From positions 186,001 through 250,000 of the forward strand of contig JAKASL010000002.1 in assembly GCA_021819035.1 (NCBI GenBank): a stretch of 64,000 nucleotides of DNA, read 5' to 3'. The translations under genes and the position numbers were made by a program. This document shows, piece by piece, positions 6,579 to 14,641 of the stretch. Position 1 is the stretch's first letter. Each line of letters starts with the position of its first letter. Under the pieces are notes generated by a model, which saw only the letters and a program-made list of their open reading frames with translations, ran no database searches and had not been told where the DNA came from. This DNA is from an archaeon (lineage in GTDB: Archaea > Thermoproteota > Nitrososphaeria > Nitrososphaerales > Gagatemarchaeaceae).

Positions 6579-7166
6579 CTACTTCAGGAGCCCTATGAAG
6601 TTGGCCACAACCCTGTCCCCATCGGGATTGGCAGGGGTGAACCGCTCCGGATGGAACTGCACCCCGTAGAGGGTGCGGGCCTTGTGCTTCATGGCGGCGA
6701 CGGCACTGGTGTCGCTCCTGGCCAAGAGGATGAACCCCTCCGGGACCTCCTTGACCACCTCGTACCTGGACTCGAAGAGTTTGAGCGACCGGGAGAGGCC
6801 CCCGAAGAGCGGGTCGTCTCGCAGGACGGCGGTGTTCACCATCTCGAGGACATGCTTCTTGTCCTCGACAACCTCAGCGCCGTAGGCGTGGGCCATGAGC
6901 TGGTGCCCGAAGCAGATGCCTAGTATGGGGGCGCGTGAATCTAAGATGGCCTGGGCCTCGGCCCTGTACTTGGCCCTGGTCCCGGTGTCAGTCATCATCT
7001 CCGGGGAGCCGCTGAGGACCACCCCGTCGAACGAGTCGAACTTGGCGGCGGAGGACTCGTGCCACTCGATGGTGGTCACAGTTGCGCCGTTCGTCTGGAA
7101 GCACTTCTCCAGAACCCCGGCGCGCCCTTCCGTCGGATAGTTACTCACTACCAGGACTTTGGTCAA
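6579..7166 (-). CDS. Class I glutamine amidotransferase, GMP synthase-subunit type
   Basis: A 195-residue class I glutaminase domain. The oxyanion region VVLSGSPEMM, nucleophile motif LGICFGHQLMAHAYG with Cys at the elbow, and the catalytic VQFHPE near the C-terminus are intact. Size and motifs match the stand-alone glutaminase subunit of archaeal GMP synthase (GuaA-A), which feeds ammonia to the XMP-amidating subunit. No synthetase subunit is in the window, so another partner or a generic GATase role is possible. It leads a two-gene operon with the JAMM gene. Confidence 0.8.
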   Translation of the reverse strand: MTKVLVVSNYPTEGRAGVLEKCFQTNGATVTTIEWHESSAAKFDSFDGVVLSGSPEMMTDTGTRAKYRAEAQAILDSRAPILGICFGHQLMAHAYGAEVVEDKKHVLEMVNTAVLRDDPLFGGLSRSLKLFESRYEVVKEVPEGFILLARSDTSAVAAMKHKARTLYGVQFHPERFTPANPDGDRVVANFIGLLK

Positions 7167-7277
7167 CCCAGGTCAGGGCCCTGTCTTACGATAATAACTT
7201 TCGTGGAAAAAATGAGAACCGCAGAACAGTTTAAATGGCCAAGGAATTAGTTGGGCAAAAAGGAGCAAGGCAAGAAA

Positions 7278-8024
7278 ATGTTTGCACCTTCGGCAGGATA
7301 TGACAGGGCGATCACGATCTTTTCGCCCGACGGCAGGCTGTACCAAGTGGAGTACGCCCTCGAGACGGTCAGGAGGGGCAACCTGGCTGTAGGTGTCCAG
7401 ACGAGGCAGGGTGTGGTGCTGGCCGTAGAAGAGAAGCAGAGGAAGCTCCAGAGTGCCGAGTCGGTCATCAAGATGTTCCAGATCGACGACCACGTCGGAG
7501 CTGTCGGAGCCGGCTACATCCCGGACGCTCGGATACAGGTGGACAACGCGCGCGTCCTGGCGCAGAGCAACAGGCTGATCTATGACGAGCCGGTTGACAT
7601 CGAAGCCATAGCCAAGCGCATCGCCGACATGAACCAGCAATATACGCAGTACGCAGGCGTCAGGCCATTCGGGGTCTCTCTCATCATAGCCGGCGTCGAC
7701 GGAGCCGGGCCGGTGGTATACCTCGCCGACCCTACGGGGACTTACTCCGGGTTCCACGCCATAGCGATAGGGCAGGGGAGCGACCAGGTCAACGACTATC
7801 TCGAGAAGAACTATTCCTCAGACCTGGCACTCGACGAAGCCGTGACCCTGGCCATAGAATGCATCTATCTAGTCAGCGAGGACAAGAGCGGGACTTCGCA
7901 CATCAAGGTCGCCGTGGTGGACGCGGAGAGCAAGAAGTGGAGGCGCCTAGCCGAAGCCGAGGTAAGCAAGAGCGCGGCAGGGGCCAAGACCAGGTCAGAC
8001 AAGCCGCCGGCCAAGAGCTCCTGA
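7278..8024 (+). CDS. psmA: 20S proteasome alpha subunit
   Basis: A 248-residue proteasome alpha subunit. The signature MFAPSAGYDRAITIFSPDGR, then LYQVEYALETVRRG, is the N-terminal H0/gate segment; RPFGVSLIIAGVD is also typical. Alpha rings cap the beta rings and gate substrate entry for protein degradation. A TTG at 7251 would add nine residues, but the TATA-like GTTTAAAT at 7229-7236 predicts transcription starting near 7258, after that codon. ATG 7278 also matches family length. It heads the conserved block with SBDS and the exosome. Confidence 0.93.
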   Translation: MFAPSAGYDRAITIFSPDGRLYQVEYALETVRRGNLAVGVQTRQGVVLAVEEKQRKLQSAESVIKMFQIDDHVGAVGAGYIPDARIQVDNARVLAQSNRLIYDEPVDIEAIAKRIADMNQQYTQYAGVRPFGVSLIIAGVDGAGPVVYLADPTGTYSGFHAIAIGQGSDQVNDYLEKNYSSDLALDEAVTLAIECIYLVSEDKSGTSHIKVAVVDAESKKWRRLAEAEVSKSAAGAKTRSDKPPAKSS

Positions 8025-8039
8025 GAAGCGTCGGCTCAG

Positions 8040-8780
8040 ATGAGCGGGAACTTCGGTCGAGGCGGCGGGGGCTTCAAGCCGAGGACTCACGAATCGTCTA
8101 AGTTCACCACCGTCAGGCTGACCATAGCTGGGGAACACTATGAGATACTGGTCAACCCTGACTCGGCCCTGTCCTACAAGCAAGGGAGGAACGTCGAGCC
8201 TTCCGCAGTCATCGCCGTAGACGAGGTCTATTCTGACTCGCGGAAGGGGCTGAGGGCCGGCGGCGAGAAGCTGAAGCTCCACTTCGGGACCGACGACCCC
8301 GCCAAGGCTGCCCTTGAGGTACTGAAACGAGGGGAACTGAACCTCACCCAGGAGCAGAGGAAGAGGCTGACTGAAGAGAAGAGGCGTGCGATCATAGCTG
8401 CGATTTCGAAGAACTTCGTCGATCCGAAGACACTCCTCCCCCACCCGCCGATGAGGATAGACCAGGCCATGCTAGAGGCCAGGGTCTCGGTTGACCCGTT
8501 TCAGGACCCGAACGAGCAGATGAAGGCAGTGGTCGACGCCCTTAGGGCGATACTCCCGCTGAAGTCGGAGAAGGTCAGGCTGCAGGTGAAGGTGGCAGCC
8601 CAGTACACCGGTCAGGCCATAGGGACCCTGAAGGCCTTCGGCGAGATAGTCAAAGAGGACTGGCTGGCCGATGGGACGCTCTCTGCAATAGTAGAAATAC
8701 CAGCTGGCGGACAGCCCGGCCTGCTAGACCGCCTCGGCTCGACCACGAAGGGGGCTGCGCAGGTCACAGTGGTGAAATAG
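8040..8780 (+). CDS. sbds: Ribosome maturation protein SBDS
   Basis: A 246-residue SBDS orthologue. The N-terminal FYSH domain (FTTVRLTIAGEHYEILVNPD, SALSYKQGR, then VIAVDEVYSD with RKG) precedes the helical middle domain (LTQEQRKRLTEEKRRAIIAA) and a ferredoxin-like C-terminal domain. SBDS works with an EF-2-like GTPase to release anti-association factor aIF6 from the large ribosomal subunit. A Gly-rich, basic 15-residue start (MSGNFGRGGGGFKPR) precedes the domain. It lies 15 nt after psmA and 2 nt before rrp4, in the widely conserved archaeal order. Confidence 0.93.
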   Translation: MSGNFGRGGGGFKPRTHESSKFTTVRLTIAGEHYEILVNPDSALSYKQGRNVEPSAVIAVDEVYSDSRKGLRAGGEKLKLHFGTDDPAKAALEVLKRGELNLTQEQRKRLTEEKRRAIIAAISKNFVDPKTLLPHPPMRIDQAMLEARVSVDPFQDPNEQMKAVVDALRAILPLKSEKVRLQVKVAAQYTGQAIGTLKAFGEIVKEDWLADGTLSAIVEIPAGGQPGLLDRLGSTTKGAAQVTVVK

Positions 8781-8782
8781 AG

Positions 8783-9469
8783 ATGCCAATGATACAGAGG
8801 AAACAGGTAATCCCGGGAGACGTCGTAGCCAAGGGGAACTACCGCTACGGGAGCTACATCGAGAAGCGCGGAGAGGAGTACGTGGCCCTCCGGGTGGGGT
8901 TAGCCGAGGTTGGGAGAGACGAGATCAAGCTCAACCCATTCACCGGGCCTTATCTCCCCCGGACAGACGACGAGGTGATCGGGAAGGTGATAGACATCAA
9001 CGGCTTCGGCTGGGTCATAGACATCAACTCGTGCTTCGACGGCTTCCTCCCGGCCTCGTTCGTCTTCGGGAGGGACTTCTCCCCTGCCACCCACGACCTT
9101 TCGAGCAAGTTCAGGGTGGGGGACATCTTGGGGACCAGGATAGAGTCTTACGAGAGGTCCAGGGACCCGCAGCTTAGCATCAGGGGCGAGGGGTACGGGA
9201 AGATCTCGTCTGGGGAAATCGTTAAGATATCACCAACGAAGGTCCCCAGAGTAATCGGGAGAAGAGGTACGATGATCAACCTAATCAGCGAAAAGACTGG
9301 ATGCGACATCAGGGTGGGCCAGAACGGAGTTATTGTCGTGGACGGGAGCCCTGATGGGATCGTGAAGGCTATCAAGGCCATCCGGCTCGTGGAAGAGGAG
9401 ACTCACGCGCCGGACTTGATGTCCAAGGTAGAGGCAGCTCTGGGAGGGGGCGTCGTTGGCGGGAACTAA
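8783..9469 (+). CDS. rrp4: Exosome RNA-binding cap protein Rrp4
   Basis: A 228-residue exosome cap subunit. An N-terminal domain with [11 protein letters not shown] is followed by an S1 domain (about residues 65-140, starting [20 protein letters not shown]) and a KH domain near 145-205 ([20 protein letters not shown] with GxxG-like R-R-G-T). Rrp4 feeds RNA into the Rrp41/Rrp42 hexamer. Its stop overlaps the start of rrp41 by 14 nt, so translation is probably coupled. Confidence 0.93.
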   Translation: MPMIQRKQVIPGDVVAKGNYRYGSYIEKRGEEYVALRVGLAEVGRDEIKLNPFTGPYLPRTDDEVIGKVIDINGFGWVIDINSCFDGFLPASFVFGRDFSPATHDLSSKFRVGDILGTRIESYERSRDPQLSIRGEGYGKISSGEIVKISPTKVPRVIGRRGTMINLISEKTGCDIRVGQNGVIVVDGSPDGIVKAIKAIRLVEEETHAPDLMSKVEAALGGGVVGGN

Positions 9470-10208
9470 GAAGCTCATAGACGAGAACGGCATCAGGCTC
9501 GACGGCAGAAAGTGGAACGAGCTCAGGCCGATAAAGCTGCAGGTGGGCGTCATGAAGAACGCCGACGGGTCCGCCTACATCGAGTGGGGGAAGAACAAGA
9601 TTATGGCCGCGGTTTACGGGCCGAAGGAGGTCCACCCCAAGCATCAGGTACTGCCGGACAGGGCCCTGCTCAGGTGCAGGTATCATATGGCGCCGTTCTC
9701 CGTGGACGAGAGGAAGAACCCGGCACCGTCCAGGAGGGAGATTGAGATCTCGAAGGTGATCAGGGAGGCGCTGGTCTCGGCGGTGATTGTGGAAGACTAT
9801 CCAAGGACGGCCATAGAAGTCTGGGTCGAGGTACTCCAGTCTGACGGGGGCTCGAGGGTCGCCGGCATCACGGCGGCCTCGTTGGCCCTGGCCGATGCAG
9901 GGATCAACATGAGGGACCTCGTCGTCGGTTGCTCCTGCGGCCTAATCGGGGAGCAGGTGGTTTCAGACCTGGACGACACCGAGGACAAGGAGGGGAACGG
10001 AGACATGCCTGTGGCCATCATGCCTAACTTAGGACTCGTGTCCCTCCTCCAGGTGGACGGGGTGTACACCCGGGAGAACTTCCAGAAGGCGTTCGAGCTG
10101 GCCATCGAAAAGGGGAAGCAGATCTATCAGATGCAGAGGGAGGCCCTGACGACCAGGTTCTTCGGGGGCGAAGCGCAGTCGACTGAAGTTGAGGAGGCGG
10201 CCGAGTAA
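9456..10208 (+). CDS. rrp41: Exosome catalytic subunit Rrp41
   Basis: A 250-residue RNase PH-fold protein. Markers are [14 protein letters not shown] at the N-terminus, the phosphate/RNA-binding region around [12 protein letters not shown] and [14 protein letters not shown], and [22 protein letters not shown], followed by VSDLDDTED with the catalytic Asp region. Rrp41 performs phosphorolytic 3'-5' RNA degradation in a ring with Rrp42. The start is a TTG at 9456 inside the end of rrp4. Length is normal. Confidence 0.93.
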   Translation: MAGTKKLIDENGIRLDGRKWNELRPIKLQVGVMKNADGSAYIEWGKNKIMAAVYGPKEVHPKHQVLPDRALLRCRYHMAPFSVDERKNPAPSRREIEISKVIREALVSAVIVEDYPRTAIEVWVEVLQSDGGSRVAGITAASLALADAGINMRDLVVGCSCGLIGEQVVSDLDDTEDKEGNGDMPVAIMPNLGLVSLLQVDGVYTRENFQKAFELAIEKGKQIYQMQREALTTRFFGGEAQSTEVEEAAE

Positions 10209-11024
10209 ATGTCGATGATGAAGAAGAACCATGTGGTAGAGTCCATCACGAAGGAACGGATGGTCCAGCTGCTGGCGAGCGGGAAGCGCCTCGACGGGAG
10301 GGCCCTCGACCAGCCCAGGAACCTGAATATCGAGACCGGGGTCATCCCGAAGGCCAACGGCTCGGCCAGGGTGACCCTCGGGAACACCCTGGTGCTGGCA
10401 GGGGTGAAGATAGCCACGGGGATCCCATTCCCTGACACGCCTGACAAGGGGATATTGATGGTAAACGCCGAGATACTCCCGATGTCATCCCCCTACGCCG
10501 AGGCGGGGCCGCCTAGCGAAGATGCCATCGAGCTGGCAAGGGTGACTGACAGGGGGATACGCGAGTCCGAGATGGTCGACATGACCAAGCTGGGCCTCAT
10601 CCCGGGGAAGTCGGTCATCGCCGTGTTCGTGGACTGCAACATCATGAACGTAGACGGCAACCTGTTCGACGCCACCAGCTACGCCGTTGTGTCCGCCCTC
10701 AGGACCGCCAAGATGAACAGATACGTGGTCAAGGACGACAAGGCTGTAGCCACCGACGAGCTGATCCCCGTCCCGGTCGAGAGGACACCGGTGTCTGTCA
10801 CCATAGCCAGGATAGGCGACAAGCTCGTGGTCGACCCCAACTCGGAAGAGGAAGCGTCGATGGACATGAGGATCACCATCACCACGGACGACTACGGGAA
10901 CATCTGCGCGAGCCAGAAGGGGGAGGCGAGCACCATCAGCCCGGAACAGGTGCTGCAGGCCGCGGACACCTCCATCAGCGTAGGCAAGGCCATAAGGGCG
11001 AAGATACTCGAGGCGACGAGTTAG
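10209..11024 (+). CDS. rrp42: Exosome non-catalytic subunit Rrp42
   Basis: A 271-residue RNase PH-fold partner of Rrp41. RLDGRALDQPRNLNIETGVI and NGSARVTLGNTLVLAGVK at the N-terminus, and DCNIMNVDGNLFDATSYAVV mid-protein, are typical of Rrp42. It lacks the catalytic site but completes the composite RNA-binding ring. It starts at the base after the rrp41 stop and its own stop shares one base with the GTG of rpl37ae, so this is a tight operon. Confidence 0.93.
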   Translation: MSMMKKNHVVESITKERMVQLLASGKRLDGRALDQPRNLNIETGVIPKANGSARVTLGNTLVLAGVKIATGIPFPDTPDKGILMVNAEILPMSSPYAEAGPPSEDAIELARVTDRGIRESEMVDMTKLGLIPGKSVIAVFVDCNIMNVDGNLFDATSYAVVSALRTAKMNRYVVKDDKAVATDELIPVPVERTPVSVTIARIGDKLVVDPNSEEEASMDMRITITTDDYGNICASQKGEASTISPEQVLQAADTSISVGKAIRAKILEATS

Positions 11025-11248
11025 TGCCGAAGGCGAAGGAGAACATCAGGGGGCTCGGAGCGAAATACGGCGGCACCCTCAGGAAGAGGTACGCCAGGGT
11101 CTTCAGGACGTTGAAGCAGACCAGGTCGTGCCCGTCTTGCGCTAGCAAAAAGCTCGGCCGTACTTCTTCAGGCATCTGGAAGTGCAAGTCCTGTGGCTAC
11201 ACCGTTGCCGGAGGGGCCTTTGACCTCGCCCAGGCGAAGTCAAGGTAG
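11024..11248 (+). CDS. rpl37ae: Large-subunit ribosomal protein L37Ae (eL43)
   Basis: A 74-residue zinc-ribbon protein of the 50S subunit. Two CxxC pairs, SCPSCASKKLG and KCKSCGYTVAGGA, form the zinc finger; the basic N-terminus (GAKYGGTLRKRYARVFRTL) binds rRNA. It starts with GTG overlapping the last base of rrp42. Being in the exosome block is usual for archaea. Confidence 0.93.
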   Translation: MPKAKENIRGLGAKYGGTLRKRYARVFRTLKQTRSCPSCASKKLGRTSSGIWKCKSCGYTVAGGAFDLAQAKSR

Positions 11249-11459
11249 CCCCATCGAATCCGTCAGACTCACAGTCACGTTCCGTGCGGACAGACAGACG
11301 GCCGCGAAGATAGCCGAGAAGCTCCCATCCGCCGTGGTACGTGGGGGGAGGTGCGTCGTGAGCGTCGAAGGGAACAGCCCGGGAGAGATCGCCGAGAAGG
11401 CAAAGGCGTTGCTGGAGCAAGTGAGGTCCGTCGAGTCAGGCTTGAAAGGATTTAAGTAG
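11220..11459 (+). CDS. pcc1: KEOPS complex subunit Pcc1
   Basis: A short alpha/beta protein with the Pcc1 pattern. A first strand IESVRLTVTFRAD is followed by a helix (RQTAAKIAEKLPSAV), then a strand pair ending GGRCVVSVEGNSPGEI and a final helix. Pcc1 dimerises and activates Kae1 in synthesis of the t6A37 modification of ANN-decoding tRNAs, which include tRNA-Lys(UUU). The start is uncertain: TTG 11220, preceded by GGAGGGGCC, is preferred; GTG 11193 is further upstream. Either overlaps the end of rpl37ae. Confidence 0.75.
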   Translation: MTSPRRSQGSPIESVRLTVTFRADRQTAAKIAEKLPSAVVRGGRCVVSVEGNSPGEIAEKAKALLEQVRSVESGLKGFK

Positions 11460-11483
11460 AGACCGGAGCCGCTGTTCCGAAAG

Positions 11484-11867
11484 TTGAGTCAACCAGAACT
11501 TCCACCTCTCCTCAGAGAGCAGCTCGCGAGGTACGACCAGGCGCAGCAGAATCTGCAGGCGGTGCTGGCCCAGAAGCAGCAGGTGGAGCTCGAGCTCAGC
11601 GAGACGGAAAAGGCGCTGGAGGAGCTCGGAAAGGCAACAGACTCGGAACCGGTGTACAAGTTCGCCGGGAACCTGCTGATCAAGACCAAGAAGGAAGATG
11701 TGACGAAGGAGCTCATCGAGAAGAAGGAGCTGGCCAACACCAGGAAGATGGTCCTCGCGAAGCAAGAGTCGAGGTTCAGGGAGAGCCTCAAAGACCTCCA
11801 GGTCAAGATAGACGAGTCAATGAAGGCGAGGCCGTCGCAGACGCAGCAGCCGCCTGGGGACGCATAG
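11484..11867 (+). CDS. pfdB: Prefoldin beta subunit
   Basis: A 127-residue prefoldin beta. Two long coiled-coil helices (about residues 8-50 and 75-115) flank a beta-hairpin linker with SEPVYKFAGNLLIKTKKEDV, the family hallmark. Prefoldin holds unfolded proteins and passes them to the thermosome, here encoded at 45608-47278. It starts with TTG 25 nt after pcc1, as in many archaea. The C-terminal Pro/Gln tail is presumably disordered. Confidence 0.9.
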   Translation: MSQPELPPLLREQLARYDQAQQNLQAVLAQKQQVELELSETEKALEELGKATDSEPVYKFAGNLLIKTKKEDVTKELIEKKELANTRKMVLAKQESRFRESLKDLQVKIDESMKARPSQTQQPPGDA

Positions 11868-11880
11868 ACCGTGGCGACCC

Positions 11881-12885
11881 TTGGCTCTTGAATCGAAACC
11901 AGAGGAATTCCCTTTCATAGAGCCCTCGGCCCTCAGAAGAGCCGTCGTCGTGTGCCACAGGAACGCTGACGCCGACGCTTACCTCTCCGCCTACGCCCTC
12001 TCCAGACTCATCGAGTCCCTGGCCCCCAGGTGCCACGTCTCCATTGCCACGCCGGGAGGGATGACGACGCTCACCCAGAGGCTGAGTTCTCGATTCCCTC
12101 ATGACATCGCCGACGGGAGTGTGGGGGAGTACGACCTATACGTCGCGGTGGATGTGGGGGACGAGGAACTCCTCAACGAGTGGAGGGGGAAGCTGATGGA
12201 GAGCAAGGGGGTGAAGGTCTTGGTGGACCACCACCCGCGAAGGGATGGAGGCCTGTACGACCACTCTGTGGTCGACGAGGGCGCGACTTCGGCTGCCGAG
12301 GTGGTCTACGGGATTTTTGAGCGCCTGAATGCTACCCCGGACCCTCAGACGGCTCAGGCACTCCTCGATGCTATCCTCTTCGACTCTTCCCACCTCACGA
12401 TCGCTGGACGCTCCGGCCTCCAGGCGGCGGTCAGGCTGATGGACGCAGGGGCTGACATCGCCCAGGCCAGGCGGGAGCTCCGCAGCGAGCCGGACTACGG
12501 CGAGGTCATTGCGAAGCTGAAGGGGGCCCAGAGACTCTCGATATTCAAGGCAGGGGAGTGGGTGGTAGCGACCAGCCACATCGGCTCGTTCCAGGCACAC
12601 GTCGCGAGGTCCATGGTCTACCTCGGGGCGGACCTGGCCATGGTGAGCGGTGGGACGGACGGGGAGACGAGGGTCAGCCTCAGGTCGACCCAGAGGTTCC
12701 AGGAGTCTACCAAGGTGAAGCTTGGGTCCCAGGTCGCAGAGGAGATGGCGAGGAGGCTCGGTGGCCACGGCGGCGGGCACGCCACCGCAGCTTCTTTCTC
12801 CGCCCCCGCAGGGGAAGAGGAGACCGTGGAGGCGACCATGAAGCTGTTCGGAGAGCTCATCGGAGAGCTGAAGAAGATGGACTAG
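11881..12885 (+). CDS. DHH/DHHA1 family phosphoesterase
   Basis: A 334-residue DHH-superfamily protein. N-terminal HRNADADAYLSAYAL supplies the H-x-N-x-D-x-D metal motif, YVAVDVGD and VKVLVDHHPRR give the DHH centre, and the C-terminal GGHGGGHATAASF marks the DHHA1 substrate-binding domain. Relatives are RecJ-like exonucleases, NrnA oligoribonucleases or cyclic-dinucleotide phosphodiesterases. Its position after exosome and prefoldin genes suggests nanoRNA or DNA end trimming, but the substrate cannot be read from sequence. TTG start; its stop overlaps the convergent Nudix gene by 4 nt. Confidence 0.88.
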   Translation: MALESKPEEFPFIEPSALRRAVVVCHRNADADAYLSAYALSRLIESLAPRCHVSIATPGGMTTLTQRLSSRFPHDIADGSVGEYDLYVAVDVGDEELLNEWRGKLMESKGVKVLVDHHPRRDGGLYDHSVVDEGATSAAEVVYGIFERLNATPDPQTAQALLDAILFDSSHLTIAGRSGLQAAVRLMDAGADIAQARRELRSEPDYGEVIAKLKGAQRLSIFKAGEWVVATSHIGSFQAHVARSMVYLGADLAMVSGGTDGETRVSLRSTQRFQESTKVKLGSQVAEEMARRLGGHGGGHATAASFSAPAGEEETVEATMKLFGELIGELKKMD

Positions 12886-13451
12886 GTGTACCTCGATGAG
12901 GCCCCGCTCTTCAGGAAGCCCTCGAAAGAGAGCTTGAACCACGGCGTGTATGAGCCCGGGTTCGCCGCCAGATCCTTCGCCACCTCGGCCACGCTCGCCC
13001 ACCTTACCGAGGACATCTCGTCGCTGTTGGGGGTGATCGCCCCGTCGAAGTCGCCGACAAGTACCCGGCAGAACTCGTTCTCTGCGTTCTCCCCCTGTGG
13101 CGCGAAGTAGACGAAGGAGTGGACGTCCTCAAGCTCTCCTACCTTCGCGCCAAGCTCTTCATTCGCCCTGCGCGCGGCGGCCTGCTGGTAGGTCTCCCCG
13201 GGGTAGACATGACTCGTGAAAGAGACGTCCCAGGCGCCCGGCCAGAGCAGCTTCTTCCGGCTACGCTGCTGGAGCAGCATCTTGCCTCCGTGGAAGATGA
13301 GGGCGGTGTAGGCCCTGTGGCGCTTCCCCTTTCCTGCGTGACAGTTTTCGCGCGTGTCCGTCCCTATCTCCCTGTCGTTATCGTCCACGAGTATGAGTAT
13401 CTCTTGCTTGCCCAACACCCCCCGTGGGCTGGCGGTTTCTAGATAAGCCAA
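12882..13451 (-). CDS. Isopentenyl-diphosphate isomerase type I-like Nudix protein
   Basis: About 189 residues. The layout matches type I IDI: KRHRAYTALIF, LLQQRSRKKLLWPGAWDVSF, the relaxed Nudix helix PGETYQQAAARRANEELGA, ENEFC and PWFKLSF near the end. Type I IDI interconverts IPP and DMAPP for isoprenoid lipid synthesis. However, the segment that carries the catalytic Cys in E. coli IDI (NSVCGHPQ) reads VSFTSHVYP, a Thr in place of Cys while the metal-binding His is kept. It may therefore be a hydrolase or work differently. The start is a TTG; a later GTG is possible. Confidence 0.75.
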   Translation of the reverse strand: MAYLETASPRGVLGKQEILILVDDNDREIGTDTRENCHAGKGKRHRAYTALIFHGGKMLLQQRSRKKLLWPGAWDVSFTSHVYPGETYQQAAARRANEELGAKVGELEDVHSFVYFAPQGENAENEFCRVLVGDFDGAITPNSDEMSSVRWASVAEVAKDLAANPGSYTPWFKLSFEGFLKSGASSRYT

Positions 13452-13487
13452 TCGGACTTTTTATCTCGGCGGCATCGGGGGCCGCTC

Positions 13488-13910
13488 ATGCGCCTCTCGG
13501 TGGCAGGCACCGTGTTCAGCGGGATGGGGAAGGGGAAGTACTACGTGGGCCACCCCGAGTACCAGAGGCGATTCAGGGAGCGGCTGGGGTACCTCCCCTA
13601 CCCCGGCACCCTCAACGTGAAGCTCGACGACAGAGAAGTGATACGGAGGCTCGGGGAGGTCAGGTCCGCCGACGGGTTGAAGATAGAGGGGTTCACCCTG
13701 GGCGGCGAGGCGTTCAGCTCGCTGACAAGCTTCGAAGGGGAACTGAGGGGGGAGAGGGTCACCCTTCTCTTCATCGACGTCACCTACTACAACGAGACGG
13801 TTGCCGAGCTGATCTCCCCGACCTACCTCCGGGGCAAGCTCGGTCTGAAGGACGGCGACCCGGTTACCTTCAGCGTCGACGTGCCCACCCGTCCCCAAGG
13901 TAGACCATGA
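13488..13910 (+). CDS. ribK: CTP-dependent riboflavin kinase, single-domain
   Basis: A 140-residue archaeal riboflavin kinase domain. AGTVFSGMGKGKYYVGHPEY and YLPYPGTLNVKLDD provide the nucleotide-binding loops, and the cradle-loop barrel ends with VAELISPTYLRGKLGLKDGD. The enzyme makes FMN from riboflavin using CTP. TATA-like TTTTTATC lies about 30 nt upstream. Its 3' end overlaps the convergent rbkR gene by 41 nt, and that gene carries a second copy of the same domain. Both copies keep the PYPGTLN motif, so neither is obviously inactive. Confidence 0.88.
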   Translation: MRLSVAGTVFSGMGKGKYYVGHPEYQRRFRERLGYLPYPGTLNVKLDDREVIRRLGEVRSADGLKIEGFTLGGEAFSSLTSFEGELRGERVTLLFIDVTYYNETVAELISPTYLRGKLGLKDGDPVTFSVDVPTRPQGRP

Positions 13911-14583
13911 CGGCGCACTCGTCCCCGTCCTTCAGGCCGAGAGACCGCCTGAGGTTGATTGGAGAGATCACCTCGAGGACGGAACTGTCATGGTGCGTCC
14001 TTTCTATGGCGAGGACAGCCCCTGGATGTCTCCCTGCTACCTTGGCCCTGAAGCACTTCACGCCTCCATAGGACCTCGTCCCGTCGCTGAAGCCGGGGAC
14101 CTCGATCCCCTTCAGCAGCCCGAGGCGCCGGCGCTGCCCTACCATCGCCTCGCTGGTGAGACGGAGGTTGAGAGTCCCCGGGTATGGCTCGAAACCGAGG
14201 GCCCTGGCGAAGCCGTCGGCGTACCCCTTCAGCGAGAGGTAGTATGCCCCCTCCTTCAGCCCTGTGAACACGGCTCCGCGGAACTGCATTGTGTCCCTCC
14301 CCCTCTCCAGGTTTGCGCCCACGTCGGCCAGAAAGGTCTCCACGGCGTCGAGGCCCTCCTCCGACAGCCTGACGGCGAGCCCACGCCCTGAGTGGGCCCT
14401 CTCGGCCAGGCCCGCCCTCTGGAGGTCTGAGAGCCTCAGCGAAGCCGCCTGCTGGCTGAGCCCCATCGATTCCCCCAGCATCCCCGTGGTGACGTTGACG
14501 AAGGAGTTGACTGCACCCAGCCTCACCAAGTGGAGGAGGGTGGTGAGCTGTTCCGCGCTCGCGCCGGCGCCCTTTCCTGACAT
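13870..14583 (-). CDS. rbkR: RbkR-type regulator: winged helix fused to CTP-dependent riboflavin kinase
   Basis: A 237-residue two-domain protein. Residues about 8-95 are a winged helix (MGLSQQAASLRLSDLQRAGL as recognition region); residues about 100-235 are a riboflavin kinase domain (FTGLKEGAYYLSLKGYADGF, FEPYPGTLNLRL, LEVISPINLRRSLGLKDGDE). Archaeal RbkR proteins make FMN and repress riboflavin synthesis and uptake genes in response to flavin. Here it is divergent from a complete ECF transporter operon, its most likely target. It starts with ATG 14583. Confidence 0.9.
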   Translation of the reverse strand: MSGKGAGASAEQLTTLLHLVRLGAVNSFVNVTTGMLGESMGLSQQAASLRLSDLQRAGLAERAHSGRGLAVRLSEEGLDAVETFLADVGANLERGRDTMQFRGAVFTGLKEGAYYLSLKGYADGFARALGFEPYPGTLNLRLTSEAMVGQRRRLGLLKGIEVPGFSDGTRSYGGVKCFRAKVAGRHPGAVLAIERTHHDSSVLEVISPINLRRSLGLKDGDECAVMVYLGDGWARRR

Positions 14584-14599
14584 CTACAAGAATGCTGGT

Positions 14600-14620
14600 A
14601 ACTACTAAACCGTTATAAGA
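14600..14620. promoter_or_regulatory. Shared divergent promoter of rbkR and the ECF operon
   Basis: The 58-nt gap contains one strong AT-rich core, the palindrome TTATAA at 14613-14618. It is about 27 nt before ATG 14642 on the plus strand and about 32 nt before ATG 14583 on the minus strand, so it can serve both directions. Adjacent GGTAACTACTAAACC (14597-14611) is a candidate RbkR site; that assignment is a guess. Confidence 0.5.
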
Positions 14621-14641
14621 ATAGTGGGTTCGGCGCCGAGC

